Shown in pieces: positions 8,281 through 16,896 of a DNA stretch of 64,000 nucleotides (position 1 is its first letter; the number at the start of each line of letters is the position of its first letter). Source of the DNA: CALRQJ02 sp943370285 (GTDB lineage: Bacteria; Bacteroidota; Bacteroidia; Chitinophagales; Chitinophagaceae); the NCBI GenBank assembly GCA_943370285.1, contig CALRQJ020000001.1:186001-250000 (forward strand). The letters are read 5' to 3'. The notes beneath the pieces were generated by a model. The model was not told the DNA's origin, did no database searches, and worked only from the letters and a program-made list of their open reading frames with translations. A program made the translations under genes and the position numbers.

Positions 8281-8312
8281 AAAAAGAAATCCTCCATTGA
8301 CATGGAGGATTT
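8281..8312 (-). terminator. Intrinsic terminator (11-bp stem)
   Basis: Perfect inverted repeat AAATCCTCCAT / ATGGAGGATTT (8287-8297 and 8302-8312) with a 4-base loop; on the minus strand it is followed by CTTTTTT. It lies about 170 bp beyond the stop of the gene at 8481-9047 and before the DUF3667 start, so it probably ends transcription of the 9-13 kb genes. The hairpin also has a short T run on the + side. Confidence 0.7.
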
Positions 8313-8480
8313 TAACCCTTAAAACAACCAACATGAAAATCTTGTGGTTGTATTATTACAATATCTGCAGTCGATTGTTCGACAAAACTTCATTTTCTTT
8401 CCATCAGCTTATACAGTACAGTTGTATAAAACAACTAAACCACTGCTACAAAAAGTTTAACCTATTGATAGTCAGCAGCT

Positions 8481-9047
8481 TCATTTTGCCAAGTTATTTC
8501 GCTTGGTTTTAAGTAAAAAAAGAATTGCTGCACTTAACAATGCTGTAAGTACTAAACCAATTAGCCACGGGTTTTCTAATCCTGTCAGTATCCCCACTTT
8601 TTTTTCTGTAGTAATTAATTTGCCCTTTTCGCTACTTGTTACCAATTCCTTTACCTTTTTCAGTTGTAAGACACCATTTTTTATACTTACAATTTTGAAT
8701 ACTTCTACCACATCAACAACATTCTGATAGTACCTACCCGAACCACCTACTTTAATGTTTGAAACAAAACTTTTACCGGCTTTATTGGTTGCGGTGATAT
8801 TTACTGCACCTCCTCTTCCGGTTCCAAAAGTGCTGTCATTTACCAATGTAATTACACTTACACCATTCGGTTGATACCCTTTATCATACTTGTAATGTTG
8901 GTATTGATAGCTGAATGAATAACCCTTAAATTGATGCAAATTGATGATTTTGAATTGCTTATCAACTTCGCCAGGCATGATTACATCTGCACTAGCAATT
9001 AGCGTAAAAAGACATGCCAATATGGATAGGTAGTATTTTATAGCCAT
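8481..9047 (-). CDS. Exported protein with C-terminal membrane helix, unknown function
   Basis: The ATG at 9047 gives a signal peptide (MAIKYYLSILACLFTLIASA); the frame extends 51 bp further upstream but without signal-peptide character. The mature part (~190 residues in all) has beta-rich 'FKGYSFSYQYQHYKYDKGYQ' and 'GGSGRYYQNVVDVVEVF' regions. It ends with a single hydrophobic helix (about 163-182, 'WLIGLVLTALLSAAILFLL') followed by positive residues 'KTKRNNLAK', so it is probably inner-membrane anchored facing the periplasm. No domain is recognised. It starts 55 bp after the LTA-synthase-like gene ends and may share its transcript. Confidence 0.75.
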   Translation of the reverse strand: MAIKYYLSILACLFTLIASADVIMPGEVDKQFKIINLHQFKGYSFSYQYQHYKYDKGYQPNGVSVITLVNDSTFGTGRGGAVNITATNKAGKSFVSNIKVGGSGRYYQNVVDVVEVFKIVSIKNGVLQLKKVKELVTSSEKGKLITTEKKVGILTGLENPWLIGLVLTALLSAAILFLLKTKRNNLAK

Positions 9048-9101
9048 GATTTTTTTCTTAAAGTTAAACTCAATACCAATAAAAGACTTGTATGGCAATA
9101 A

Positions 9102-11069
9102 CTATTTCTTGTTATTGATCAGCATCCATTTTGCAGTTTCGTAAATAGCAGAGGTAATTTCGGAAGATTTAATACGAACAGAATCTCTGTACGAGCTACT
9201 AGAAAAAAGTGCTTTGGTATTAATTGCGTACATCAATTCTTGTTCGAACCTAAAATTTTTGATGAAGTAAAAATCATTGGTTACCAATCCTATTTTACCT
9301 TCATCGTGATGTATGATAAATGCACTACGATGCAAATCGGGCTTTAACACATCTCTTCCCAAAGTTGAGTTTTGATAATGAATATTGGCTAATCCGGCAA
9401 TGGTTGGCAATACATCAATTTGCGACACGGGATAATGGATGGTTTTTGGCACAAGCAACTTTGGGGCATACAATAGTAGGGGAACATGTTCAGCCGTTAA
9501 GCGTTGTCCCGTCCAGGGTTGCGGATACATAGCTGTTGCATTACCTGCTACGCCATGATCGCCAATAAAAACAAAGATGGTATTGTCGAAATATTTTTCT
9601 TGTTGTGCTGCTTCAATAAATTTTTTAAAGCTGTAATCTGTGTACTTAAAAGCATGGTATTCGTCGGCTGATAAAAATCCATACTTCACTAATGTATCTT
9701 CCGGTACTTCATCTTTTACAAAGTCTGTATCCTCTTCAGGAATGGTATATGGCCGGTGGTTATACGCTGTTTGAATGATGGCAAAAAAAGGCTTGGTTTG
9801 CTGACTCAGTATTTTATTACTTTCTAAAAATAAGTTTTTATCGCTGATGCCCCACACATTTACTTTAGGAGATGTAAAGCTATTTTCTTCATGAATCTTC
9901 AAGCCATCAATATTGCCTAATAATCCTCTGAAGTTATTGAACTCACTGCTGCCACCTAAAAAATAATGTTTGTCGTATCCTTTAAAATCGTTGATGATGA
10001 TACGTTGTTTTAAAGCCTCTTCATTTTGTGTAGAGAATTTGGCCACTTGCACATCTGGAATGCCTGTGAGTAAGGCAAAAAGTCCTCTTGCCGTACCAAA
10101 CGAAGGCGAAAAACATTTATTAAAGAAAATGCCTTTTTCGCATAATGAATTAAAGTAAGGCGTTGTATTGAGCGGATTACCACTCATGGTACTTTTGTAC
10201 ATGCTAAAACTCTCACAAACCACTAAAACAATATTTGGTTTACTTTCTAACCCATCTGCACCGGGCTCAACTTGTCGAACATATCCTTTTGCTTTTGGTG
10301 GAAGCTGGAGATAATCCTTCACTACGGGATAATACTTTAACGCTTTTTCTACATCATGGTAGGGTTTGCGGAAACGTAATGTTGTAAAGAAATTTTGCAA
10401 AGGATTTAAGGCCAAATACGACCTAAAATTATCCTTAAACATAAAAGCATCATTCCACTTTAGCGGTTTGGCTGTAATGCTTCCATAAACGCCTAGAATC
10501 ATCAACAATAATGCAGCCGCATACCAATTACGCATATAGTTGATTTCATCTACACTATTCACCACTTCTACTTTTGTATGTGTTTGATGAAACAACCATT
10601 TAAAAAACCAAATAGCAACGGCAATACCTACTGCAATCCAAAACACCGGATAGGTTTGCCAAATCATTTGCATGCTTATCTTGGCATCATCCACAAAGTT
10701 GAGTGCAATGGCATTTAGTCTGGTACTATCGTAAGAGAAGCTGCCAAAATCGGCACCAAAGAATATGAAAATCAAAAAAGTTATGATAGCCAAATAAGTG
10801 GTCCACCACTTTTTATTCCTTTCTGAACGGAATGGCGTTAACCTTGGAATAAAACTCAAAATCAGTACGGGAGATAGAATGATGCAAATCCATCTGATAT
10901 CAAACAAGACACCTAGGCCAAAGCATGGCAGGGCCGACCAAAAAGAAACATCTTCCGGAGCAAATGCAAAAAATGTGGCTATTCTAAACAGCGAAAAAAT
11001 AGCCAAAAAGATGAAAAATAATTTCACCACCCACTGTATTGTTTTCGGCACTTTCCATCTCAGCAACAT
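9102..11069 (-). CDS. LTA synthase-like sulfatase-fold transferase (copy 2)
   Basis: 655 residues: about five N-terminal membrane helices (to ~residue 200), then an extracytoplasmic sulfatase/alkaline-phosphatase-fold domain. Visible motifs are 'NIVLVVCESFSMYKS' (metal-binding Glu), 'CFSPSFGTARGLFALLTG' with the probable nucleophile Thr in GTARG, 'IIQTAYNHRPY' and 'FIGDHGVAGN' (metal-binding Asp-His). Members of this family move phosphoglycerol or phosphoethanolamine head groups from phospholipids onto lipids or glycans; in a Gram-negative the acceptor is unknown. It starts 3 bp after its paralogue at 11073-13064, to which it is similar from end to end, so the pair arose by tandem duplication. 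Confidence 0.85.
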   Translation of the reverse strand: MLLRWKVPKTIQWVVKLFFIFLAIFSLFRIATFFAFAPEDVSFWSALPCFGLGVLFDIRWICIILSPVLILSFIPRLTPFRSERNKKWWTTYLAIITFLIFIFFGADFGSFSYDSTRLNAIALNFVDDAKISMQMIWQTYPVFWIAVGIAVAIWFFKWLFHQTHTKVEVVNSVDEINYMRNWYAAALLLMILGVYGSITAKPLKWNDAFMFKDNFRSYLALNPLQNFFTTLRFRKPYHDVEKALKYYPVVKDYLQLPPKAKGYVRQVEPGADGLESKPNIVLVVCESFSMYKSTMSGNPLNTTPYFNSLCEKGIFFNKCFSPSFGTARGLFALLTGIPDVQVAKFSTQNEEALKQRIIINDFKGYDKHYFLGGSSEFNNFRGLLGNIDGLKIHEENSFTSPKVNVWGISDKNLFLESNKILSQQTKPFFAIIQTAYNHRPYTIPEEDTDFVKDEVPEDTLVKYGFLSADEYHAFKYTDYSFKKFIEAAQQEKYFDNTIFVFIGDHGVAGNATAMYPQPWTGQRLTAEHVPLLLYAPKLLVPKTIHYPVSQIDVLPTIAGLANIHYQNSTLGRDVLKPDLHRSAFIIHHDEGKIGLVTNDFYFIKNFRFEQELMYAINTKALFSSSSYRDSVRIKSSEITSAIYETAKWMLINNKK

Positions 11070-11072
11070 AAG

Positions 11073-13064
11073 CTAGTGGGGTTTCTTTTTATTGTTGAGT
11101 AACAGGTAACGAGCCGATTCATAAAAAGCGTCTGTCAGGTTACGATATTGCTTTTTCAAATCATCTGTCAATACAACAGGTTGATTGCTTTTGATAGAAG
11201 CGATTTGCTCAAATTTCCCTTGCAATCCATAACTATAAAACAAAGAATCTTGTATGATGCCAATTCGTTTTCCATCAGGATCAATAATGAATGCTGCTGC
11301 ATTTTGTTGATTGAACTTGGTATCTAACAAATCTCTACCTAAAGTATTATTGCGATATGCAATGCTGGCTAATCCGGCAATGGTAGGCATGATATCTACT
11401 TGTGAAACAGGCATATGATATTGCATGGGTTTTAACTTACCCGGTGCATAAAATAATAATGGCACATGCTGACTGGTAAGACTTTGGCTGGTAAATACAT
11501 TAGGCAACACATGGGTAGCATCTCCTTTAATACCGTGGTCTCCAACAAAAACAAATATGGTATTATCGAAATACTTTTCTTTTTTAGCCGCAGCTATGAA
11601 TTGTTGATAGGTAAAATCGGTATAACGAAAAGCATTGTATTCTTCAACCGATGTAAAGCCGTATTCTAACAATTTTTTTCTTGGCATATCTAACTTTTTG
11701 AACTGCCCTAAATCTTCTTCAGGAATAGTATATGGCCTATGATTGTCTGCTGTTTGAATAATGGCAAAAAAAGGTTTTTGTTCTTTGGCAATCACTTTAT
11801 TGGCTTCGAGAAAAAGGTTTTTATCACTGATTCCCCACACATCAATTTTGGCTGCTTGATAACTTCCTTCTTCGTACAGATGCAAACCTTCGATATTATT
11901 GGTTAACACACCTCTAATATTTGCCCAACTTGTACTACCACCCAAAAAATAATATTTTTCGTAGCCTTTAAAATCATTCATAATGATATGCTGGTCTACA
12001 GCCGAAGGATTTCGGCTAGCGGTCTTAGTTAACTGCACATCAGGCACGCCGGTCAAGGTTGCCCAAACTCCCCTAGCAGTGCCATAAGCCGGAGAAAAAC
12101 AACGGTTAAAATAAATACCATCTTCTGCTAAGCTTTTGAAAAATGGAGTGGTGTTCAAAGGATTATTTTCCATCGAACTTTTATAACTACTAAACGATTC
12201 ACAAATGACAAGAACAATATTGGGTCGATTGATAGTAGAATCGTAGTTTTTTGCTTGAACCAATCGTTCGAAATTAAGGTTGATACTATCAGGCTTTTCT
12301 ATACCAAGATATTGTTGCATCAAACCATAATGTTGTCTTGCTTTTTCTACATCAAAAGTGGCATGTCTAAAATTCAACGAACTAAAAAACGATTGCATCG
12401 GATTTAATGCGATTTGCGATTGGTAATCGTTACCCAATGAAAATGCATCACTCCAACGCAAAGGATATTGACCAATTCTACCAAAAATACCAATTGCACA
12501 AATTAGGAAAAATGCAATGCCCCATCCAATCTTGCTCCAAAAAGTAAAAGTGTTTTTTTGCGACAATATGATATTGTAAATACCTTTTACCATGGCAAAT
12601 AACAATACAATGGCAGCAAGCAAACCCAATAAAATCCAAGTAACATGATAGGTTTCCCAAACAACTCCCATCGAAATTTTAGCATCGTCTAGATAATTCA
12701 ACACACTACTGTTTAGCCGTTGTTGCAAATAAGCATAATGCGTAAAATCAATGGCGTAGAAAATGCATAAACAGGTAATGACAATTGCCCATAACCAAAA
12801 GCTTACCCTTCTACCCCATTTTTTATTCAATGGATGTAAGGCAGGAATGGAACCCACTAAAAAAATAACCAACGCAGCAATACCAATCATTCGGGCATCG
12901 TATCTAAAGCCTAACCAGAAGGCCGGTAGTAAGGAAACAGATGTTGTAGCGGCAGTTTTAAAAGCCAATACTAACGCTAACCTGAAGATGGTCATCAGTA
13001 ACAAAAAAATAACCCCGGTTAGGGCTATCCATTGAATATAGCGGGGTACTTTTAATTTTTTCAT
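11073..13064 (-). CDS. LTA synthase-like sulfatase-fold transferase (copy 1)
   Basis: 663 residues with the same plan as the next gene: N-terminal helices (about 12-190), then a catalytic domain with 'NIVLVICESFSSYKS', 'CFSPAYGTARGVWATLTG', 'IIQTADNHRPYTIPEEDL' and 'FVGDHGIKGDATH'. Metal ligands and nucleophile Thr are all present, so both copies look active. It is the first gene of the minus-strand cluster, with a TACTTTTG box 8 bp before the ATG. The PAP2 phosphatase gene is divergent, 65 bp away. Joint action in lipid head-group remodelling is a reasonable inference but is not shown. Confidence 0.85.
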   Translation of the reverse strand: MKKLKVPRYIQWIALTGVIFLLLMTIFRLALVLAFKTAATTSVSLLPAFWLGFRYDARMIGIAALVIFLVGSIPALHPLNKKWGRRVSFWLWAIVITCLCIFYAIDFTHYAYLQQRLNSSVLNYLDDAKISMGVVWETYHVTWILLGLLAAIVLLFAMVKGIYNIILSQKNTFTFWSKIGWGIAFFLICAIGIFGRIGQYPLRWSDAFSLGNDYQSQIALNPMQSFFSSLNFRHATFDVEKARQHYGLMQQYLGIEKPDSINLNFERLVQAKNYDSTINRPNIVLVICESFSSYKSSMENNPLNTTPFFKSLAEDGIYFNRCFSPAYGTARGVWATLTGVPDVQLTKTASRNPSAVDQHIIMNDFKGYEKYYFLGGSTSWANIRGVLTNNIEGLHLYEEGSYQAAKIDVWGISDKNLFLEANKVIAKEQKPFFAIIQTADNHRPYTIPEEDLGQFKKLDMPRKKLLEYGFTSVEEYNAFRYTDFTYQQFIAAAKKEKYFDNTIFVFVGDHGIKGDATHVLPNVFTSQSLTSQHVPLLFYAPGKLKPMQYHMPVSQVDIMPTIAGLASIAYRNNTLGRDLLDTKFNQQNAAAFIIDPDGKRIGIIQDSLFYSYGLQGKFEQIASIKSNQPVVLTDDLKKQYRNLTDAFYESARYLLLNNKKKPH

Positions 13065-13071
13065 GCAACTG

Positions 13072-13079
13072 CAAAAGTA
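13072..13079 (-). promoter_or_regulatory. -7 box TACTTTTG upstream of the transferase pair
   Basis: Perfect TAnnTTTG on the minus strand, 7 bp from the ATG at 13064. Such a short distance implies a leader of only a few bases. No TTG at -33 is evident. Confidence 0.45.
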
Positions 13080-13129
13080 ACAATAAATTAATGCTGAACT
13101 TTACCGCTCGGCACAGTTAATTTTATCTC

Positions 13130-13744
13130 ATGATTTTACTAGACGCACAACAGTCAGGCATATTCAATTATTTGATAGAATTTGACCAATGGCTGTTTCT
13201 TCAAATCAACACAGTTTGGACCAATGCTAGCTTAGATGTTGTATTCCCAGTTTGGCGAGAATCATTGACTTGGGTACCGCTGTATGTTTTTTTGTTGGCA
13301 TTTGCCTTTTACAATTTTGGCAATAAAATTTGGTTTTGGATTGTGATTTTAATTTGTACGGTTATTTTAACCGACCAAATTAGCAGCGGTTTTTTAAAAG
13401 ATTTTTTTGGAAGATTAAGGCCCTGCCGTGACCCGGAAGTGATGAACCAAATGAGATTGCTGCTGAATCGTTGTCCGGTAAGTTTCAGCTTTACGTCATC
13501 GCATGCTACCAATCATTTTGGCGTTGCAGTATTCATCATATTAACCATGAAACCTATTATGAAACAATGGCGATGGCTGTTTATAGCATGGGCTGCCACC
13601 ATTAGTTATGGGCAGGTTTATGTAGGTGTACATTATCCTCTTGATGTTATTGGCGGTGCTTTTGTTGGTGGTGGCATCGGTTGGGTTACTGCTATGTATT
13701 ATAACAAGAAGTTTGGTTTGCCCCCAATCATCACCGAGGCGTAA
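13130..13744 (+). CDS. PAP2-family lipid phosphatase
   Basis: 204-residue membrane phosphatase. Motif 1 is K90...GRLRP (KDFFGRLRPCRD), motif 2 is SSHATNHF (SSH at 123-125) and motif 3 ends VGVHYPLD (His168, Asp172). About five membrane helices surround these. PAP2 enzymes of this size dephosphorylate undecaprenyl diphosphate, phosphatidylglycerol phosphate or lipid A. In motif 3 the usual Arg six residues before His is Gln162 (SYGQVYVGVH), a possible variant. The stop codon is immediately next to the stop of the convergent pntB gene, with no bases between. Confidence 0.88.
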   Translation: MILLDAQQSGIFNYLIEFDQWLFLQINTVWTNASLDVVFPVWRESLTWVPLYVFLLAFAFYNFGNKIWFWIVILICTVILTDQISSGFLKDFFGRLRPCRDPEVMNQMRLLLNRCPVSFSFTSSHATNHFGVAVFIILTMKPIMKQWRWLFIAWAATISYGQVYVGVHYPLDVIGGAFVGGGIGWVTAMYYNKKFGLPPIITEA

Positions 13745-15268
13745 TTACATACTCTTTATCTCTCCTACCAACTTCTGCAAAGCGGCTTTAGCATCGCCAA
13801 AGAGCATAGATGTTTTAGGTTGAAAGAATAATTCGTTTTCGATACCGGCATAACCGGGTTTCATGCTTCGTTTGTTTACAATGACTGTTTTAGCAGTTTC
13901 TACTTCTAAAATAGGCATACCAAAAATAGGAGAAGCAGGATCTGATTTAGCAGCAGGATTAACCACATCATTGGCTCCTAAAATAAGTACTACATCCGTT
14001 GTTTTAAATTCATCATTAGCATGTTCCATTTCTAAGAGCTTATCGTAACTCACATCTGCTTCTGCTAACAATACATTCATGTGACCCGGCATACGACCTG
14101 CAACCGGATGAATTGCATATTTCACTTCTACGCCTTTTTCTTCTAACAGCAATTCTAATTCGTGGCAAATATGTTGTGCTTGTGCCACCGCCAAACCATA
14201 ACCCGGCACAATCATTACCTTGTTGGCATAAGACATACACATAGCTGCATCACTCAATGAAATTTCTTTATAACTACCTTGTTCTTTGGCTGCTCCGGCA
14301 GGACCAGCTTTAGTACCACCAAAAGAGCCAATCAGTACATTCATCAAGCTACGATTCATGGCTTTACACATCAAAATGGTAAGCAATGTGCCCGCTGCAC
14401 CAACTAAAATTCCACCGGTGAGCATGACTTTATTATCGTACAGAAAACCACCACATGCAGCAGCAACTCCGGTAAATGAATTGAGTAATGAAATAACAAC
14501 CGGCATATCAGCTCCACCAATCGGCATCACAAACATTACACCATAGATAAGTGCTAAACCTATGATGGCATAAAACATATACACCTGTGCTTGAAATAAA
14601 CCATGTGTAGCAACAGTACCATCGGTCAACGTAAAACTAATATCGCCTACATCTGCACTGTTTACAGGAGTTTGAGCAATGTAATACACACAAAAGCCAA
14701 GCAAACCAATGAGTAAAGCAAGGTTTACATAAGTCTGACCATTGTAGCTAAAGTCTTTGATTTTCCCGTTTAATTTTCCCCAAGCAATGATAGAACCTGC
14801 AAAAGAAACAGAACCAATCACCATACCAATAACAATGATGCCAATGTGCAAATTTGATACATTGTCTGCAATCAACATAAACTTACCTGAAGCAGCCGAA
14901 GCATCCCACACAAATGCATGATCGGTAATATGCTTAAACTCCATTACACTAATCAGCATCGCACATGCACCACCCATACCATTAAACAAGCTTACCATTT
15001 CAGGCATAGCCGTCATTTTAACTTTCTTAGCGGTTACAGTACCAACAACACTACCTACAAGTAATGCAGCGAAAATCCAACCATAGTTATGTAGTTTTTC
15101 TCCCTCTTCTTGGTACAAAAAAATAGTTCCAAAAATGGCGATGGCCATACCAAAAGCAGCAATCAAATTTCCCTTCCTTGCAGTTTCGGGGTGAGACAAC
15201 ATTTTAAGTCCGAGAATGAAAGTAACAGAGCCAATTAAATAACAAAGGGTAAGTATATTCAGTTCCAT
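13745..15268 (-). CDS. pntB: NAD(P)+ transhydrogenase subunit beta
   Basis: 507 residues. Eight or nine membrane helices occupy residues 1-300. The C-terminal NADP-binding domain III contains 'VMIVPGYGLAVAQAQH' (the GYGxAxAQAQ fingerprint), 'IHPVAGRMPGHMNVLLAEA', 'LILGANDVVNPAAKSDPASP' and the end 'NELFFQPKTSMLFGDAK'. With PntA it couples proton entry to hydride transfer from NADH to NADP+, supplying NADPH. It lies downstream of the two pntA genes (50 bp gap) in an operon. Confidence 0.97.
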   Translation of the reverse strand: MELNILTLCYLIGSVTFILGLKMLSHPETARKGNLIAAFGMAIAIFGTIFLYQEEGEKLHNYGWIFAALLVGSVVGTVTAKKVKMTAMPEMVSLFNGMGGACAMLISVMEFKHITDHAFVWDASAASGKFMLIADNVSNLHIGIIVIGMVIGSVSFAGSIIAWGKLNGKIKDFSYNGQTYVNLALLIGLLGFCVYYIAQTPVNSADVGDISFTLTDGTVATHGLFQAQVYMFYAIIGLALIYGVMFVMPIGGADMPVVISLLNSFTGVAAACGGFLYDNKVMLTGGILVGAAGTLLTILMCKAMNRSLMNVLIGSFGGTKAGPAGAAKEQGSYKEISLSDAAMCMSYANKVMIVPGYGLAVAQAQHICHELELLLEEKGVEVKYAIHPVAGRMPGHMNVLLAEADVSYDKLLEMEHANDEFKTTDVVLILGANDVVNPAAKSDPASPIFGMPILEVETAKTVIVNKRSMKPGYAGIENELFFQPKTSMLFGDAKAALQKLVGEIKSM

Positions 15269-15318
15269 TGTATGCTTTGTTTGCTTTAGCGAAATTGTTT
15301 GTGAAAAATCTAGCCTAA

Positions 15319-15627
15319 TTACTTTTTCTTTTTGAACATTTCTAACATGCGATCGGTAACTACAAAGCCACCCACCACATTTAATGTTCCTAAAACAACG
15401 GCTAAAAAACCGATGATTAATGCCACATAATTGCTAGGATCAACTCTACCCATTACAATGATAGCACCAATGATTACCACACCATGAATAGCATTAGCAC
15501 CACTCATCAAGGGTGTATGCAAAACACTTGGCACTTTACCAATAATCTCAATCCCAACAAAAATCATCAAGATGACGATATAAATCATTTCTTGGTGTTG
15601 AGAAAGCCAGTTTAATATATTTTCCAT
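15319..15627 (-). CDS. pntA: NAD(P)+ transhydrogenase subunit alpha, membrane part (PntA2)
   Basis: 102 residues with three or four helices: 'MIYIVILMIFVGIEIIGKVP', 'SGANAIHGVVIIGAIIVMG' and 'YVALIIGFLAVVLGTLNVVGGF'. The end 'GGFVVTDRMLEMFKKKK' is the usual C-terminus of domain IIa. In many bacteria this domain is fused to the NAD-binding part; here it is a separate gene, as in the three-subunit form. It starts 32 bp after PntA1 and precedes pntB. Confidence 0.95.
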   Translation of the reverse strand: MENILNWLSQHQEMIYIVILMIFVGIEIIGKVPSVLHTPLMSGANAIHGVVIIGAIIVMGRVDPSNYVALIIGFLAVVLGTLNVVGGFVVTDRMLEMFKKKK

Positions 15628-15659
15628 TTTGCTTTTTTTAATTTGAAGTCATTATGCTT

Positions 15660-16784
15660 TTATCCTAACAACTGTTTTACTCGGTCATTCACCACATTGC
15701 CACCGTGTGTAATGCAAGTGCCTTTTACCAAATCATCTTCAAAATTCAAATTCCAATTACCATCTTTATCAATCATCAAATTCAAAAAATTAAGGATGTT
15801 TTTGCCGTATAATTTACTGGCATCCCAAGGCATACCCGATGGTAAATTGCTGTTGCCAACAATGGTTATTTCTTTGTACTGAATGGTTTCATTGTTTTTT
15901 GTTGCCGCAGCGTTTCCACCTGTAGCAGCAGCTAAATCAATAATCACTGCCCCGGCTTTCATATTATCTAACATGGCTTGTGTAACCAGTAATGGCGCTT
16001 GTTTTCCCGGAATTTGTGCAGTAGCAATTACAATATCTGCTTTAGCGACTGCTTCAGCAATTCTAGCCTGTTGCTTTTGTTTGTAATCTTCGCTTTGTTC
16101 AATGGCATAACCACCTGCTTGAGAAGCATCAGCAGCACCTTCTACCTCTACAAACTTTGCCCCTAAGCTCATCACTTCTTCTTTTACGGCAGGTCTGGTA
16201 TCAAATACTTCTACCACTGCACCCAAACGTTTGGCAGTAGCAATCGCTTGTAATCCGGCAACGCCGGCACCCAATATCAACACTTTGGCAGGAGGAATTG
16301 AACCGGCCGCTGTCATAAACATCGGAAAATATCGAGGAAATAGTGTAGCTGCAAGTAGCACGGCTCGATAACCGGCAATATTGGCCTGACTGCTCAATAC
16401 ATCCATGCTTTGTGCCCTTGTAGTACGGGGAATCATATCCATACTAAAAGTGGTTAATCCTTTGCCAGCCCAACTATTAATAGTGTTAAAGTTGTACAAC
16501 GGTTGATACACACCAAGCACTACAGCGCCTTGCTTTAGTTGTTGTATATCGACTTCTGTTAGTAACTGAATACTCAACACAACATCACTTTCTTTGAGAA
16601 CGGTGCTGCGGTCTGCAATAGTTACTCCTTTTTCTTGAAAAGCAAGGTCAGTTGTAAAAGCATTAACGCCACAACCTGTTTCGGCAATAAGGCGGATATT
16701 TCTTTTGATAAACGTTTCGGCCTGTTCCGGCAAAAAGGAAACCCTATTATCGCCATGTGGTTCTTTCAATATTCCTATGGTCAT
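15660..16784 (-). CDS. pntA: NAD(P)+ transhydrogenase subunit alpha, NAD-binding part (PntA1)
   Basis: 374 residues, soluble, homologous to alanine dehydrogenase and PntA domain I. It shows 'MTIGILKEPHGDNRVSFLPE', 'TFSMDMIPRTTRAQSMDVLS' (the RAQSMD loop), the Rossmann motif 'VLILGAGVAGLQAIATAKRLGA' region (GAGVAG) and 'VIATAQIPGKQAPLLV'. It binds NADH and donates hydride to PntB. It is first in the pntA1-pntA2-pntB operon. A near -7 sequence (TAATTTCG) lies about 25 bp upstream but does not match the consensus exactly, so it is not listed. Confidence 0.96.
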   Translation of the reverse strand: MTIGILKEPHGDNRVSFLPEQAETFIKRNIRLIAETGCGVNAFTTDLAFQEKGVTIADRSTVLKESDVVLSIQLLTEVDIQQLKQGAVVLGVYQPLYNFNTINSWAGKGLTTFSMDMIPRTTRAQSMDVLSSQANIAGYRAVLLAATLFPRYFPMFMTAAGSIPPAKVLILGAGVAGLQAIATAKRLGAVVEVFDTRPAVKEEVMSLGAKFVEVEGAADASQAGGYAIEQSEDYKQKQQARIAEAVAKADIVIATAQIPGKQAPLLVTQAMLDNMKAGAVIIDLAAATGGNAAATKNNETIQYKEITIVGNSNLPSGMPWDASKLYGKNILNFLNLMIDKDGNWNLNFEDDLVKGTCITHGGNVVNDRVKQLLG

Positions 16785-16896
16785 GATACCCTATTGTGAT
16801 TTGATGGCGAAATTATCGCATTTAGCCCAACTGTACATGATTATTGTCAGTTGAAAACAGGACATTTATCTTGTTTCTATGCAAACGTTACCACGA

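Noticed and set aside
9102..13064. Direct DNA repeat or recent duplication of the transferase genes
   Set aside because: The proteins are similar but the DNA differs throughout; it is an old paralogous pair, not a recent repeat that would indicate a mobile element or assembly error.
15319..16784. Frameshifted (broken) pntA
   Set aside because: The two pntA parts have their own ATG starts, a 32-bp gap and complete domain ends; the three-gene form is normal in many bacteria.
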